Below, one piece after another: positions 13,287 to 21,025 of a stretch of DNA of 21,025 bases. Made by a program: the position numbers and the translations under genes. Numbering within the stretch: position 1 is the first letter of the stretch; the number at the start of each line of letters is the position of its first letter. Where the stretch lies: the NCBI GenBank assembly GCA_003150395.1, contig QAMI01000019.1, positions 1 to 21,025 on the forward strand, in the 5' to 3' direction. The notes beneath the pieces were generated by a model, which worked only from the letters and a program-made list of their open reading frames with translations, did no database searches and had not been told where the DNA came from. This DNA comes from Candidatus Gastranaerophilales bacterium. GTDB taxonomy: Bacteria; Cyanobacteriota; Vampirovibrionia; Gastranaerophilales; Gastranaerophilaceae.

Positions 13287-14413
13287 AAAAAGTTTTTATT
13301 ATAACAGGCGAATATTCAGGCGACATACACGCATCAAGAGTTGCAAAACGCCTTTTTAAATTAAATCGTGAAATTGAAATTGAAGGCATTGGCGGCGAAA
13401 ATTTGCAAGCAGCCGGAGTTAAACTTTTTTCCGACCATAAAAAAATGGGCGCCGTTGGTCTTTCACCGGCAATCTTGTTTAACCATATTCTTCTTGGGAA
13501 AAAGGTTTTGGATTATTTAACAAAAGAATTCAAACCGGATTTAGTTTTACTGACAGATTACGGCGCGTTCAATCTTAACATTGCAAAATTTCTCAAAAAA
13601 GCCGGTATAAAAACGTTTTATTACATTCCGCCGCAAGTCTGGGCAAGCCGCAAATGGCGGATTAACACAATCAAAAAAAATATTGATGAAGTTTTGTGCA
13701 TTTTTCCGTTTGAAAAAGAAATGTATGAAAATTACGGTATCAAAACCCATTATTGCGGGCATCCGCTAGTATCGCAGCTTCCTGAAAAAGCAAACCGCGA
13801 AGAATTTTTTGCAAAATACGATTTAGATAAAAACAAAAAACTTGTGGCGATTTTTCCTGGTTCGCGAAAGTTTGAACTGGCGCAGTTAATGAATATTTTT
13901 GTAAAAACCGCAAAAAATCTTGAGCAACAACATTCAGACGTTCAGTTTGTAATATCTCATGCACCAAACCTTCCCAACAAGGTTTTTGAAAAATATTTGA
14001 AACATACAGATTACAAAGTTATAAAAGGCGACAATCAAGCCCTTTTAAGTGTATCTGATGCCTTAATCCTGGCCTCTGGCACAGTTGCTCTTGAAGCTGC
14101 AATCTACGAAACCCCGATGATAATTGCTTACCGCGGCCCATGGCTTTTCTACTTTATTTATCTTCTTGTAAGATGTATAAAAATGGTTTCGCTTCCAAAT
14201 ATCATTGCCGGAAAAATTGTCGTTCCTGAAATTATTCAAGGCAAAGTAAATGTAGAAAATATTTCATATGAAATTGAAAAGATTTTATATAATCAGGATT
14301 ACAGAAACAATTTTGTAAAAGAGCTTTCGCAAGTAAAATCAAAGCTTTCCGACAAAATTTCCTCTGAAGAAGCCGCAATTGAAATCGGAAAAGCATTAAA
14401 AAATGTTAAATAA
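13283..14413 (+). CDS. lpxB: Lipid-A-disaccharide synthase LpxB
   Basis: LpxB (GT19, GT-B fold, peripheral on the inner membrane) condenses lipid X with UDP-2,3-diacylglucosamine to give the beta-1,6-linked lipid A disaccharide. Signature blocks in the 376-residue protein are ITGEYSGDIHASR (7-19), the IEGIGGENLQAAG block (33-45), YYIPPQVWASRKWR (113-126), FPGSRKFEL (191-199) and ASGTVALEAAIYETPMIIAYR (264-284). A hydrophobic patch near 285-305 fits membrane association. Length is normal. It is the last gene of the operon. No strong terminator is seen before the next gene, which starts 72 nt later, so read-through into the 555-residue gene is possible. Confidence 0.95.
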   Translation: MKKVFIITGEYSGDIHASRVAKRLFKLNREIEIEGIGGENLQAAGVKLFSDHKKMGAVGLSPAILFNHILLGKKVLDYLTKEFKPDLVLLTDYGAFNLNIAKFLKKAGIKTFYYIPPQVWASRKWRINTIKKNIDEVLCIFPFEKEMYENYGIKTHYCGHPLVSQLPEKANREEFFAKYDLDKNKKLVAIFPGSRKFELAQLMNIFVKTAKNLEQQHSDVQFVISHAPNLPNKVFEKYLKHTDYKVIKGDNQALLSVSDALILASGTVALEAAIYETPMIIAYRGPWLFYFIYLLVRCIKMVSLPNIIAGKIVVPEIIQGKVNVENISYEIEKILYNQDYRNNFVKELSQVKSKLSDKISSEEAAIEIGKALKNVK

Positions 14414-14485
14414 ATTAATTTTATTTTTAACAAATAAGCAAAATTTATGCCAAAATAACGTTTATTAAAACAGGTAGATGTTTTT

Positions 14486-16153
14486 ATGGCAGATTTAGTT
14501 GGCGTACAAAATTATAATAAAAAGAACCCCTTCGCGGATTTCAGCCTAAATCCGTCAACACAATCTTCTTTGCTTAAAAACCTCCAGCCAGCAGCCCCTG
14601 ACAGCTTTGAAGCCAAACAGACAGAAGAAAAACAAACAAAAAAACTCGGTAAAACAATAGCTTTTTCAGCACTAGGTGCTGGTGCCGCAATTTTATTTTT
14701 GATGAGAGGCCTGCCGAAAAATGCCTACAAAACTATTGAAAAATGGACAGAAAAACTCGAAAATAAACTCAACAAACAACGCCAAAATGGTCAGGTCGGC
14801 AAGTTTGAAGAGTTTTATACCTTCACATTGAACAAGCTTAACAAATTTCTTGAAAAAGCAAAAAGCATTAACAATTTTGTTTCAATTAAAGACATCTCAT
14901 TTGAAAAACTTATGTCAAAAACCAAAGTCACAAAAAAAATACACTCAAAAATCACGGAAGTTTATGAGAAAATAGGCCGACATACAGTCCAAAAATCTTA
15001 CGACAAAGCCAAAACCCGCATAAACGGATTATTCCAAACTTTTGAAGATTACGATGAAAAGATTCTCTCAAATGTAAAAAACAAAAACGATTTAGTAGAA
15101 GGCAAAACTGTTGAAAACTGGCTTGATGACGTTGAGGATTACAAAACCCTAATCCGCCGAACCTGGAATGCAAACTGCGGCCAGCGAGCACGCGATGCAA
15201 GATTCAAGACGATGAAAGATGACGTTGCAACACTTTCAGATGATGTTTGGGAAGCAACCGTCGGAAATCTTAAAAACCTTAAACAAAAAAAGATGTATGA
15301 AACCTTTATTGCAGAAGAAATGCTTGCCGGCAAAAAACTTCGTCTTATAAACGAAACAAGACAGGCACGCTTTATCATCACACGCGATATTGATGATATT
15401 TACAACAGCTCGCTTGATATCATTCGTCATATCACGACCTTCATAAAAACAAAAGATTCTGCCTCTCGGCAAATCATCAAAGACTTACGGCTTAAACTGG
15501 AAAGCTGGAAAAAACTTTCAGGGCCAAGCGAAAAAGCCAACCGCCTTAAACTTAATGCTGAAATTAATGAAATGCTGAATAAACTTTCTCAAAGCATAAA
15601 AGAAAATAAAAATCTTCACGGCTATAACACTGAAACCGTTAACCAACTTGTTTCAAACATTCAGGACATCAACAAAATAATGGGTGAAAACGGAAAAGGC
15701 GCTTTGCAGGAAATGCTGACTATATACAAAAAAATTCTTCCTCGTGAAGACTATTTAAAATTAAAGCAGCACGTAAATAAAACAGTAAAAGACATAGACA
15801 ACGCCATAACCAAAGAAACAGACAATTTTTTTGATATGAACAGGGATTTAAAACTTGGTTCTGCACCAACAGATATTTTGTCAATTTTGGCCGCTATCGG
15901 AGCTGTCGGAGCAGGGCTTTCCAAATCCGAAAACAAAGACCAGCAGCAATCCGTACTGCTTCGCGCTGGAATTCCGGCAATCGGTGCAATTGCAACCTCT
16001 TTGTACTTCTCAGCAAGTCTGGTATCAGGCGGGCGTTCTATGCTTTATGGGGCAATTTCAGGTTTAGCAATTAGTAAAGCAGGTTCAATGCTTGACGAAT
16101 ACAGAAAAAAACATTTTCCAGTTAAAGAACAATCCGCAAAAAGCCCGCAGTAA
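14486..16153 (+). CDS. Hypothetical large helical membrane protein, 555 residues
   Basis: I do not recognise a family. After a polar 50-residue start (Asn/Gln/Ser-rich, with NPFADFS near 14-20) there is one transmembrane segment (about 57-75). About 380 residues of charged helix and coiled coil follow (80-455). A C-terminal cluster of two or three Gly/Ala-rich hydrophobic segments comes next (about 462-478, 490-511, 518-532), then a basic tail ending KSPQ. The topology would place a large coiled-coil domain on one side of the membrane between two anchors. AGGTAG lies about 9 nt before the ATG. It follows lpxB by 72 nt with no strong terminator, and its own terminator overlaps the stop codon. 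The Gly-rich C-terminal helices resemble pore-forming or membrane-shaping proteins in composition only. Confidence 0.8.
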   Translation: MADLVGVQNYNKKNPFADFSLNPSTQSSLLKNLQPAAPDSFEAKQTEEKQTKKLGKTIAFSALGAGAAILFLMRGLPKNAYKTIEKWTEKLENKLNKQRQNGQVGKFEEFYTFTLNKLNKFLEKAKSINNFVSIKDISFEKLMSKTKVTKKIHSKITEVYEKIGRHTVQKSYDKAKTRINGLFQTFEDYDEKILSNVKNKNDLVEGKTVENWLDDVEDYKTLIRRTWNANCGQRARDARFKTMKDDVATLSDDVWEATVGNLKNLKQKKMYETFIAEEMLAGKKLRLINETRQARFIITRDIDDIYNSSLDIIRHITTFIKTKDSASRQIIKDLRLKLESWKKLSGPSEKANRLKLNAEINEMLNKLSQSIKENKNLHGYNTETVNQLVSNIQDINKIMGENGKGALQEMLTIYKKILPREDYLKLKQHVNKTVKDIDNAITKETDNFFDMNRDLKLGSAPTDILSILAAIGAVGAGLSKSENKDQQQSVLLRAGIPAIGAIATSLYFSASLVSGGRSMLYGAISGLAISKAGSMLDEYRKKHFPVKEQSAKSPQ

Positions 16154-16197
16154 TCTTTCATTTCAAAATAAAACTAGTCAAAATGAAGGGCTTTTTT
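16138..16197 (+). terminator. Two-part intrinsic terminator overlapping the end of the 555-residue gene
   Basis: The outer stem AAAAAGCCC (16138-16146) pairs with GGGCTTTTT (16188-16196). The inner stem TTCATTT (16157-16163) pairs with AAATGAA (16181-16187). A one-sided bulge holding the stop codon separates them, and a run of T ends the structure. The 5' arm lies in the last codons, so translation may affect folding. Confidence 0.5.
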
Positions 16198-16202
16198 ATT
16201 TA

Positions 16203-16211
16203 TGCTATAAT
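16203..16211 (+). promoter_or_regulatory. Extended -10 promoter of dgt (TGC-TATAAT)
   Basis: A perfect TATAAT (16206-16211) is preceded by TG one base upstream, the extended -10 pattern. The -35 region is poor (ATGAAG), as is common for this class. Transcription would start near 16218, leaving a 25-nt leader with an AGAGAG ribosome-binding site before ATG 16243. Confidence 0.6.
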
Positions 16212-16242
16212 TCAAGCAGAGATACAAAAAAGAGAGAACTAA

Positions 16243-17277
16243 ATGACACTGACCGAAAATAACCACTCAATCAGAGAAAATTTAGAGAAACGTGAATATG
16301 AAGTTTTAAGCGAATACGCAACAAAAAGCTGCGAAACAAAAGGCCGCAAAATTAAAGAAGAAGAATGTCCTTTGAGAACTTGTTTCCAGAGAGACCGCGA
16401 CCGAATAATTCATTCAAAAGCATTTCGCCGCTTAAAGCATAAAACACAAGTGTTTTTGTCACCCTTTGATGATCACTTCAGAACAAGGCTTACTCATACG
16501 CTTGAAGTTTCGCAAATCGCAAGAACTATTGCGCGTGCACTTAATTTTAATGAAGATTTGACAGAAGCAATCGCTCTGGGGCATGATTTGGGTCACACAC
16601 CTTTCGGGCATTGCGGAGAAGGTGTTTTAAACGAACTTGTCAAAGGAGGTTTTCATCACAATATTCAAAGCGTGCGGGTTGTAGAAATTTTAGAAAAATT
16701 AAACCTTTGCGCCGAAACAATTGATGGAATATTAACGCATACGTGGGGATTTGTTCCTAAAACTCCCGAAGCTCAAATAGTTCAGCTTGCAGACAAAATT
16801 GCTTACATTAACCATGATATTGAAGACTCAATACGTGCCGGAATTATTGCAGAAAGCGACCTGCCAAAAGAATGTATTCAATATTTCTCATCAATTCAGA
16901 GTAAAAGACTTAACAAAATGATTACAGAAATCATTAACAATTCTCAAGGCAAAAAAGATGTTACCATGAGCGAAGAAGCCTGGGGTTACACAACAGAACT
17001 CAGAAAATGGATGTTTGAAAATGTTTACATGGATTCACCCGCAAAATTGGAAGAAAGTAAAGCCAGAAACGTTATAAAAGAACTTTTTTATCTTTATTGC
17101 GACAAACTTAGAGGCGTTTGTGAAGAAAATCGGATTGAAAGAATTGTAACCGATTATATTTCAGGAATGACAGACAGATACGCAATCGAAAAATACAAAG
17201 AACATTTTATTCCATCAGGTTTTCATTCAAACACAAAAGATGATTACCTTTACAGGCTTGCGAATATGATTGAATAA
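16243..17277 (+). CDS. dgt: Deoxyguanosinetriphosphate triphosphohydrolase-like HD-domain protein
   Basis: dGTPases of this HD family remove the whole triphosphate from a dNTP to give the nucleoside and tripolyphosphate, so they help set dNTP pools. The 344-residue protein has the family opening RDRDRIIHSKAFRRLKHKTQV (50-70), the first metal His in RLTHTLEV (H85), the HD pair in ALGHDLGHTPFGH (H114, D115) and a downstream LADKIAYINHDIED block (the fourth ligand Asp). It is shorter than E. coli Dgt and fits the type common in cyanobacteria and other non-enterics, often listed as dGTPase-like. Three Cys (30, 42, 47) sit in the N-terminal arm. It has its own promoter and is not clearly co-transcribed with its neighbours. 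Nucleotide preference cannot be told from sequence. Confidence 0.92.
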   Translation: MTLTENNHSIRENLEKREYEVLSEYATKSCETKGRKIKEEECPLRTCFQRDRDRIIHSKAFRRLKHKTQVFLSPFDDHFRTRLTHTLEVSQIARTIARALNFNEDLTEAIALGHDLGHTPFGHCGEGVLNELVKGGFHHNIQSVRVVEILEKLNLCAETIDGILTHTWGFVPKTPEAQIVQLADKIAYINHDIEDSIRAGIIAESDLPKECIQYFSSIQSKRLNKMITEIINNSQGKKDVTMSEEAWGYTTELRKWMFENVYMDSPAKLEESKARNVIKELFYLYCDKLRGVCEENRIERIVTDYISGMTDRYAIEKYKEHFIPSGFHSNTKDDYLYRLANMIE

Positions 17278-17340
17278 TAATCCGTTTGGATAGAAAATCG
17301 GGGAATTTCAAACAATTATTAAAATAATAACATTATCGGT

Positions 17341-18279
17341 ATGAAAGAATTTTTAACTTCACCGATAACAAAAACCACTTCAAGGATTGCACTTGTAATC
17401 TTTATTTTAATGAGCACTTTTTTATGCTTTTACAGACTTAAAACTTACACATATCTCACAGTAGAATTCAATGATGCAAGACCTGTCAGAAATAAAATCC
17501 CTGTTTATTACAAGGGTTACAGGATAGGAAAAGTCGAAAAAATAAAACCAAGCAAAGATTTTAAAACAACACTTGTAACAATAGTTCTTTATCCTGCACA
17601 TTTGAAACTGCCATCAAACACAACAGCACTTTTGACAAGAGAAAAACGGGAAAGAAGGGAAATAGATTTTATAAATCTTTTATACCCTGAGGAGCCCTCA
17701 CAAATAATTTTAAAAAGCGGGGACCATATTAATGGTTTTGCAACAATTGACATTGAGAATTATTTTTCAAGCAAGGCGATAAGCGGCGAATTGGATATAA
17801 TTACAAACAATATTAACAGTCTTCTGGAAAGTTTAAAAACAACAAGTGATGCGTTAACTGTATTTATGGAAATTTTACAGGACACAGTCAACGAAAACCG
17901 CCCGGCAATAAAGATTATGACAGGCAACCTTGCCCAAATGTCAGACGCATTAAGAATGTTTGCATTTAAGCTTAACAATTCAATAAATGAACAAGAACTG
18001 AAAAGCACATTCAGCAATTTCAACAAAACATCTTCAAGCGTAGTTATAACAACGAAAAATCTTGAAGGAATTACACAAAATATTGACGCAATAACAGGTG
18101 GTGTTAATAGACAAGTCCCTCAGATTACAACATCAATAACAAACGCAGACAAAATTGCTAAAAATATTGAAATAATTACGACAGGTGTTAAAAATACAAT
18201 GTCACAAAACTTTGGCGGTCTGAGACTGCTTTTTGGAAAAACAATTAAGCCTGTAAATTGCAGGAAAATTTGCGAATAA
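17341..18279 (+). CDS. MCE/MlaD-like lipid-transport protein
   Basis: This 312-residue protein has one N-terminal transmembrane anchor (about 15-31) and then an MCE domain (about 38-135). The core block reads VEFNDARPVRNKIPVYYKGYRIGKV (41-65), which matches the V-F-A-GL--G-PV-Y-G--VG-V pattern of the family. A helical and Thr/Asn-rich C-terminal half (about 145-290) resembles the long helices of MlaD/YebT/Mce proteins that form tunnels for phospholipid movement between the membranes. Partner ABC genes (MlaE/MlaF-like) are not adjacent. There is no SD before the ATG (ATTATCGGTATG), but later starts would lose the membrane anchor. It follows dgt by 63 nt and converges with the TPR gene, 7 nt between stops. 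Confidence 0.8.
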   Translation: MKEFLTSPITKTTSRIALVIFILMSTFLCFYRLKTYTYLTVEFNDARPVRNKIPVYYKGYRIGKVEKIKPSKDFKTTLVTIVLYPAHLKLPSNTTALLTREKRERREIDFINLLYPEEPSQIILKSGDHINGFATIDIENYFSSKAISGELDIITNNINSLLESLKTTSDALTVFMEILQDTVNENRPAIKIMTGNLAQMSDALRMFAFKLNNSINEQELKSTFSNFNKTSSSVVITTKNLEGITQNIDAITGGVNRQVPQITTSITNADKIAKNIEIITTGVKNTMSQNFGGLRLLFGKTIKPVNCRKICE

Positions 18280-18286
18280 CAAGTTT

Positions 18287-19588
18287 TTAATCAAGACCTT
18301 CTGCAAGTTTATAACAAAATCTGGCTTCTTTAATCCTCTTCATTGCAGTTAAAATATCACCTTTGAGATTATAATTGTAAGAATCCTTGTTTAATAGCAA
18401 CCCCTGATTAATTGATTTGAGGGCGTTTTCATAATCACTTTGGACATAATACAAATTCGCAACACGATAATAAGCAAGGTCATCGGCTTTATATTCAAGT
18501 GATTTGTTATAAGCTTTTATAGCATCATCAAATTCGTTAAGCTCTTCCAGGCAAAACCCCTTATATAAAAACGGATGCGCCGAAGGCGAAGAAATAATTT
18601 GTTTGTTAAGCCAGTTAATGGCTTTGTCGTATTTGCCTTCACAGAAATATGTGAGCGCTAAACTGTTATAATAAGTGCTTTCATTAAGTTCTTGCGTCCC
18701 AGCTTTACGGGCAAGATGAAGAGCTTCTCTGGATTTTTCAAACTCTCCGAGTTCTCGGTATGAGTAAGCTTTATAGCCGTATGCATCTACATATCTGTAT
18801 TTAATCAGAATGCGGTTTGCGGCATCAATACATTTTTTATATTCATCTTTGTCATAAAAATAGTCAAGAAGAGTTTTATAATAACTTTCTTTATCAGTTT
18901 TATTTTTACAAATCTCAGCAGCCTCAAGCATCATCTGAATACCATCTTCTTCTCTTCCGGCGTCAAGGTTAAACATTGCTTCCATACAAAGTATCCAATC
19001 CGGATGAAATGTCTTAAAGCACAAGGTTGCAAATATATAACAGAGAAATGTCGCGAAACTCAGCAAATCAGGGACAAACAAACCTCTTTCAAAAATTCTG
19101 TATTTTAGAGCTTCATAAAAATCAGAAAAGGCTTCTTTTAATTGCGCATGCCCCTGGTAAACAAAAGCTCTTCTAAGAAGATATCCTGAAGATTTCTCTA
19201 TTTCCAGATTCTTGAAACTTTTTTCATATTTATCCCGTACAGGAGAATTACCTTCCTCTGCTGCAATTATTATTAATTCATACAAACCGTAGTAAAAATT
19301 TTCTCCGCCAAGTTCTAAAGATTTCAGAAAATATTTTTTTGCAGACAAGCCTTTATAATCTTTGCACGCTAATCCGCATACATACCAAATCATAGGGTCG
19401 GTTTTATCCATTCGTAAAGCTTTTAGAGCATACTTAAACGATGTTCTTTTTAAAAATAACATTGAAGTTAATATGGACAATTTAAGATAAGTATTTGCCT
19501 CAGCCTTACCCTCCTTAACTTCTCTATAATGCTTTATCAAAACCCATAAAAAATTGAAAAAATTTATATTTTCTAACTTCTTTGACAT
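18287..19588 (-). CDS. TPR-repeat protein, 433 residues
   Basis: The C-terminal 230 residues are regular tetratricopeptide repeats: YVDAYGYKAYSYRELGEFEK (around 266-285), YYNSLALTYFCEGKYDKAIN, HPFLYKGFCLEELNEFDDAI, DDLAYYRVANLYYVQSDYEN and a further LNKDSYNYNLKGDIL block. The N-terminal half is helical and less regular. A hydrophobic stretch near 173-195 (FVPDLLSFATFLCYIFATLC) may be a buried helix or a membrane segment. No enzymatic domain is seen, so it is most likely a scaffold for protein-protein contacts, partner unknown. It is a single gene. GAAAGG lies about 8 nt before the ATG. Its 3' end abuts the MCE gene, with no dedicated terminator visible in the 7-nt gap. Confidence 0.8.
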   Translation of the reverse strand: MSKKLENINFFNFLWVLIKHYREVKEGKAEANTYLKLSILTSMLFLKRTSFKYALKALRMDKTDPMIWYVCGLACKDYKGLSAKKYFLKSLELGGENFYYGLYELIIIAAEEGNSPVRDKYEKSFKNLEIEKSSGYLLRRAFVYQGHAQLKEAFSDFYEALKYRIFERGLFVPDLLSFATFLCYIFATLCFKTFHPDWILCMEAMFNLDAGREEDGIQMMLEAAEICKNKTDKESYYKTLLDYFYDKDEYKKCIDAANRILIKYRYVDAYGYKAYSYRELGEFEKSREALHLARKAGTQELNESTYYNSLALTYFCEGKYDKAINWLNKQIISSPSAHPFLYKGFCLEELNEFDDAIKAYNKSLEYKADDLAYYRVANLYYVQSDYENALKSINQGLLLNKDSYNYNLKGDILTAMKRIKEARFCYKLAEGLD

Positions 19589-19642
19589 ACCTAACCTTTC
19601 TATACCCTAAGACGGCAAAGCTTTATCAGAACTTTAATATTT

Positions 19643-19656
19643 TTTACAATTGTAAA
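19643..19656. promoter_or_regulatory. Perfect 14-bp palindrome TTTACAATTGTAAA, possible operator
   Basis: This exact dyad lies 55-68 nt upstream of the TPR gene start. On the minus strand its right half supplies TTGTAA, which with GATAAA 16 nt further on forms a weak promoter-like pair (4 of 6 each). A repressor bound here would cover the -35. Inference from position only. Confidence 0.3.
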
Positions 19657-19659
19657 CAT

Positions 19660-19690
19660 AAAAAATCCCGCTTGATTTTCAAGCGGGAAA
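19660..19690 (-). terminator. Strong intrinsic terminator of the ion transporter gene
   Basis: A perfect 10-bp stem TCCCGCTTGA (19666-19675) pairs with TCAAGCGGGA (19679-19688) around a TTT loop. On the minus strand it is followed by a run of six T. It lies about 20 nt after the transporter stop codon. Confidence 0.9.
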
Positions 19691-19708
19691 ATTTTATATG
19701 GTTAAAAA

Positions 19709-21025
19709 TTAATGTAAAAATCTTAACCAAATATATACGGAGCTTAAAGCAAGTGAAATTACCATTACTGTAACCCCGTATTTCAAAAATCTCATAAACT
19801 GTATTGGATGTCCGTGGTGAGCTGAAGTTTCAGAAACAATAACATTAGCGGCAGCACCGATAATTGTCATGTTTCCGCCAAGGCAGGCACCCAAAGACAA
19901 GCACCACCACAAAGGAAGTGTATATTCTGCTCCCATTACGTTTCTGATTTCAAGAAGCATTGGTGTCATTGTTGCTGTGTATGGAATGTTATCAATAATA
20001 CCTGAAATAAATCCTGAAGCCCACAAGATAAGCATTGCTGTAGCCTGTTGAGAACCTTGTGTTACATCCAAAATCCATTTTGCCATAAGTGCAATACCAC
20101 CTGAAGCTTCCACACCGCCGATTATGATAAACAAGCCGATGAAGAAGAATATCGTATTCCACTCAACATCGCAAAGAATATCTTTCGGCTTTTCAAAAAG
20201 AAGCAAAAAGCTGGCGCCAAGCATTGCTGTAACGCAAGTTTCAATATGAGTTATATCATGAAGAACAAAGCCTAAAATAACAAGCCCAAGAACAATTGCA
20301 CTTCTAATCATAAGAGGATAATCAGTTATTGTTTTTGAGTTATCAAGATTTGCAACTTCAGCCATTCTTTCAGGAGTTGTGTGAAGGTCTTTTTTAAAGA
20401 AAAGCCATAAAACAGTAAGTACAACAATCATAATTACTGCAATGATTGGCGTCAATTCATTTACGAAATCCATGAAAGACAAGCCTGCTGCACTTCCAAT
20501 AATAATATTCGGAGGGTCACCAATTAAAGTTGCAGTTCCGCCGATGTTTGATGCAAAAATTTCAGTCAAAAGGAAAGGAATCGGATTAATTTCCAACTTG
20601 CTAGCGATAAAAAAGGTAACCGGCATAATCAATATTACAGTAGTTACGTTATCCAAAAATGCTGATGCTATAGCAGTAAACAAACCAAGCGCAAATAATA
20701 TTCCGACCGGATGGCCTTTGGTTAGCTTCAAAAGCTGGTTTGCTACCCAGTTAAACATACCGCTTCTTGTTGCAATACTTACAATAATCATCATTGAAAC
20801 AAGAAGGAAAATTACGTTGAAATCAACGAAATTAATAAAATAGTGGGGATCAAGTCCGCCGTCTAAAGACTTAGTCTGACTGACCAATCCCAAAATAATT
20901 GTGATTGCGGCACCCAAAAGTGCAATAGTAACTTTCGGGATTTTTTCCAGCGCAATAAAAAAATACGCAATTAATAAAATACCGGCAGAAATCGCAACAC
21001 TGTGCGCCTGCACGATACTGTGTAA
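19709..21025 (-). CDS. ArsB/NhaD-type (P-protein family) ion transporter, 5' end at window edge
   Basis: This membrane protein has about 11 hydrophobic segments and the two repeated signatures of the ArsB/NhaD/P-protein part of the ion transporter superfamily. These are AFLDNVTT (118-125) with NIGGTATLIGDPPNI (156-170), and SGIIDNIPYTAT (337-348) with GGNMTIIGAAANVI (379-392), numbered from the GTG at 21013. The pairs mark the inverted-repeat halves that line the substrate site. Close family members exchange Na+ for H+, move arsenite, or have unknown anionic substrates. The NIGGTATLIGDPPN wording is common in NhaD-like proteins, but substrate cannot be fixed here. The frame stays open from the GTG to the right edge (LHSI), so the true start is probably just outside the window. 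No ars genes are adjacent. A strong terminator follows. Confidence 0.88.
   Translation of the reverse strand, partial: LHSIVQAHSVAISAGILLIAYFFIALEKIPKVTIALLGAAITIILGLVSQTKSLDGGLDPHYFINFVDFNVIFLLVSMMIIVSIATRSGMFNWVANQLLKLTKGHPVGILFALGLFTAIASAFLDNVTTVILIMPVTFFIASKLEINPIPFLLTEIFASNIGGTATLIGDPPNIIIGSAAGLSFMDFVNELTPIIAVIMIVVLTVLWLFFKKDLHTTPERMAEVANLDNSKTITDYPLMIRSAIVLGLVILGFVLHDITHIETCVTAMLGASFLLLFEKPKDILCDVEWNTIFFFIGLFIIIGGVEASGGIALMAKWILDVTQGSQQATAMLILWASGFISGIIDNIPYTATMTPMLLEIRNVMGAEYTLPLWWCLSLGACLGGNMTIIGAAANVIVSETSAHHGHPIQFMRFLKYGVTVMVISLALSSVYIWLRFLH

Noticed and set aside
20442..20843. 133-residue plus-strand ORF inside the ion transporter
   Set aside because: It is antisense to conserved signature motifs of the transporter. 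Long antisense frames are common opposite hydrophobic proteins.
19709..21025. Arsenite efflux (arsB) as a specific function
   Set aside because: The superfamily motifs fit ArsB, NhaD and P-protein members alike, and no arsR or arsC gene is adjacent, so only the broad family is called.

Overview
The window is about 21 kb of AT-rich, gene-dense bacterial DNA. It encodes a diderm cell that makes LPS: an LptD/OstA-like outer-membrane protein, LpxI, LpxB, an EnvC/NlpD-like LytM protein and an MCE (MlaD-like) protein. I see no rRNA, tRNA, insertion sequence, phage module or CRISPR array. The AT-rich composition, the many lineage-specific TPR and helical proteins, and one short N-terminal 'VSFG' motif suggest a gut member of Vampirovibrionia/Melainabacteria (Gastranaerophilales-like). 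That assignment comes from memory of the group and was not tested by any search.

Layout. 1-126 is the C-terminal end of PRPP synthetase, followed by an intrinsic terminator. 199-3200 (minus) is a two-gene, ATGA-coupled unit: a 621-residue protein of unknown function and an amidohydrolase-2-like enzyme with a C-terminal membrane anchor. 3350-3664 (minus) is a small unknown gene. 3665-4408 is the largest gene-free stretch. It holds a consensus promoter followed about 140 nt later by a very good intrinsic terminator with no convincing ORF between them, which I call a candidate small RNA. After it come two diverged copies of an intergenic repeat with a 143-nt period.

4409-8132 (minus) looks like one transcript: a P-loop (STAND-like) ATPase fused to TPRs, then RsmG (overlapping), then a GNAT-like protein. 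A divergent plus-strand envelope operon runs from 8240 to 14413: a 34-residue membrane miniprotein, a LytM/M23 coiled-coil protein, LptD-like, a class II aldolase, LpxI and LpxB. Its genes are tightly packed and the last two overlap by ATGA. The operon joins the last soluble steps of lipid A assembly, the outer-membrane LPS translocon and a cell-wall hydrolase or hydrolase activator.

14486-16153 is a large, unrecognised helical membrane protein. It is followed by dgt (HD-domain dNTP triphosphohydrolase, behind its own extended -10 promoter) and by a lone MCE/MlaD-like protein. On the minus strand, a 433-residue TPR protein converges on the MCE gene, and an ArsB/NhaD-type ion transporter ends at a strong terminator and runs to the right edge of the window.

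The best candidates for undescribed biology are the sRNA and repeat region, the amidohydrolase pair, the 34-residue membrane protein at the head of the envelope operon, the STAND-TPR/RsmG unit, and the unexplained class II aldolase inside the lipid A operon.
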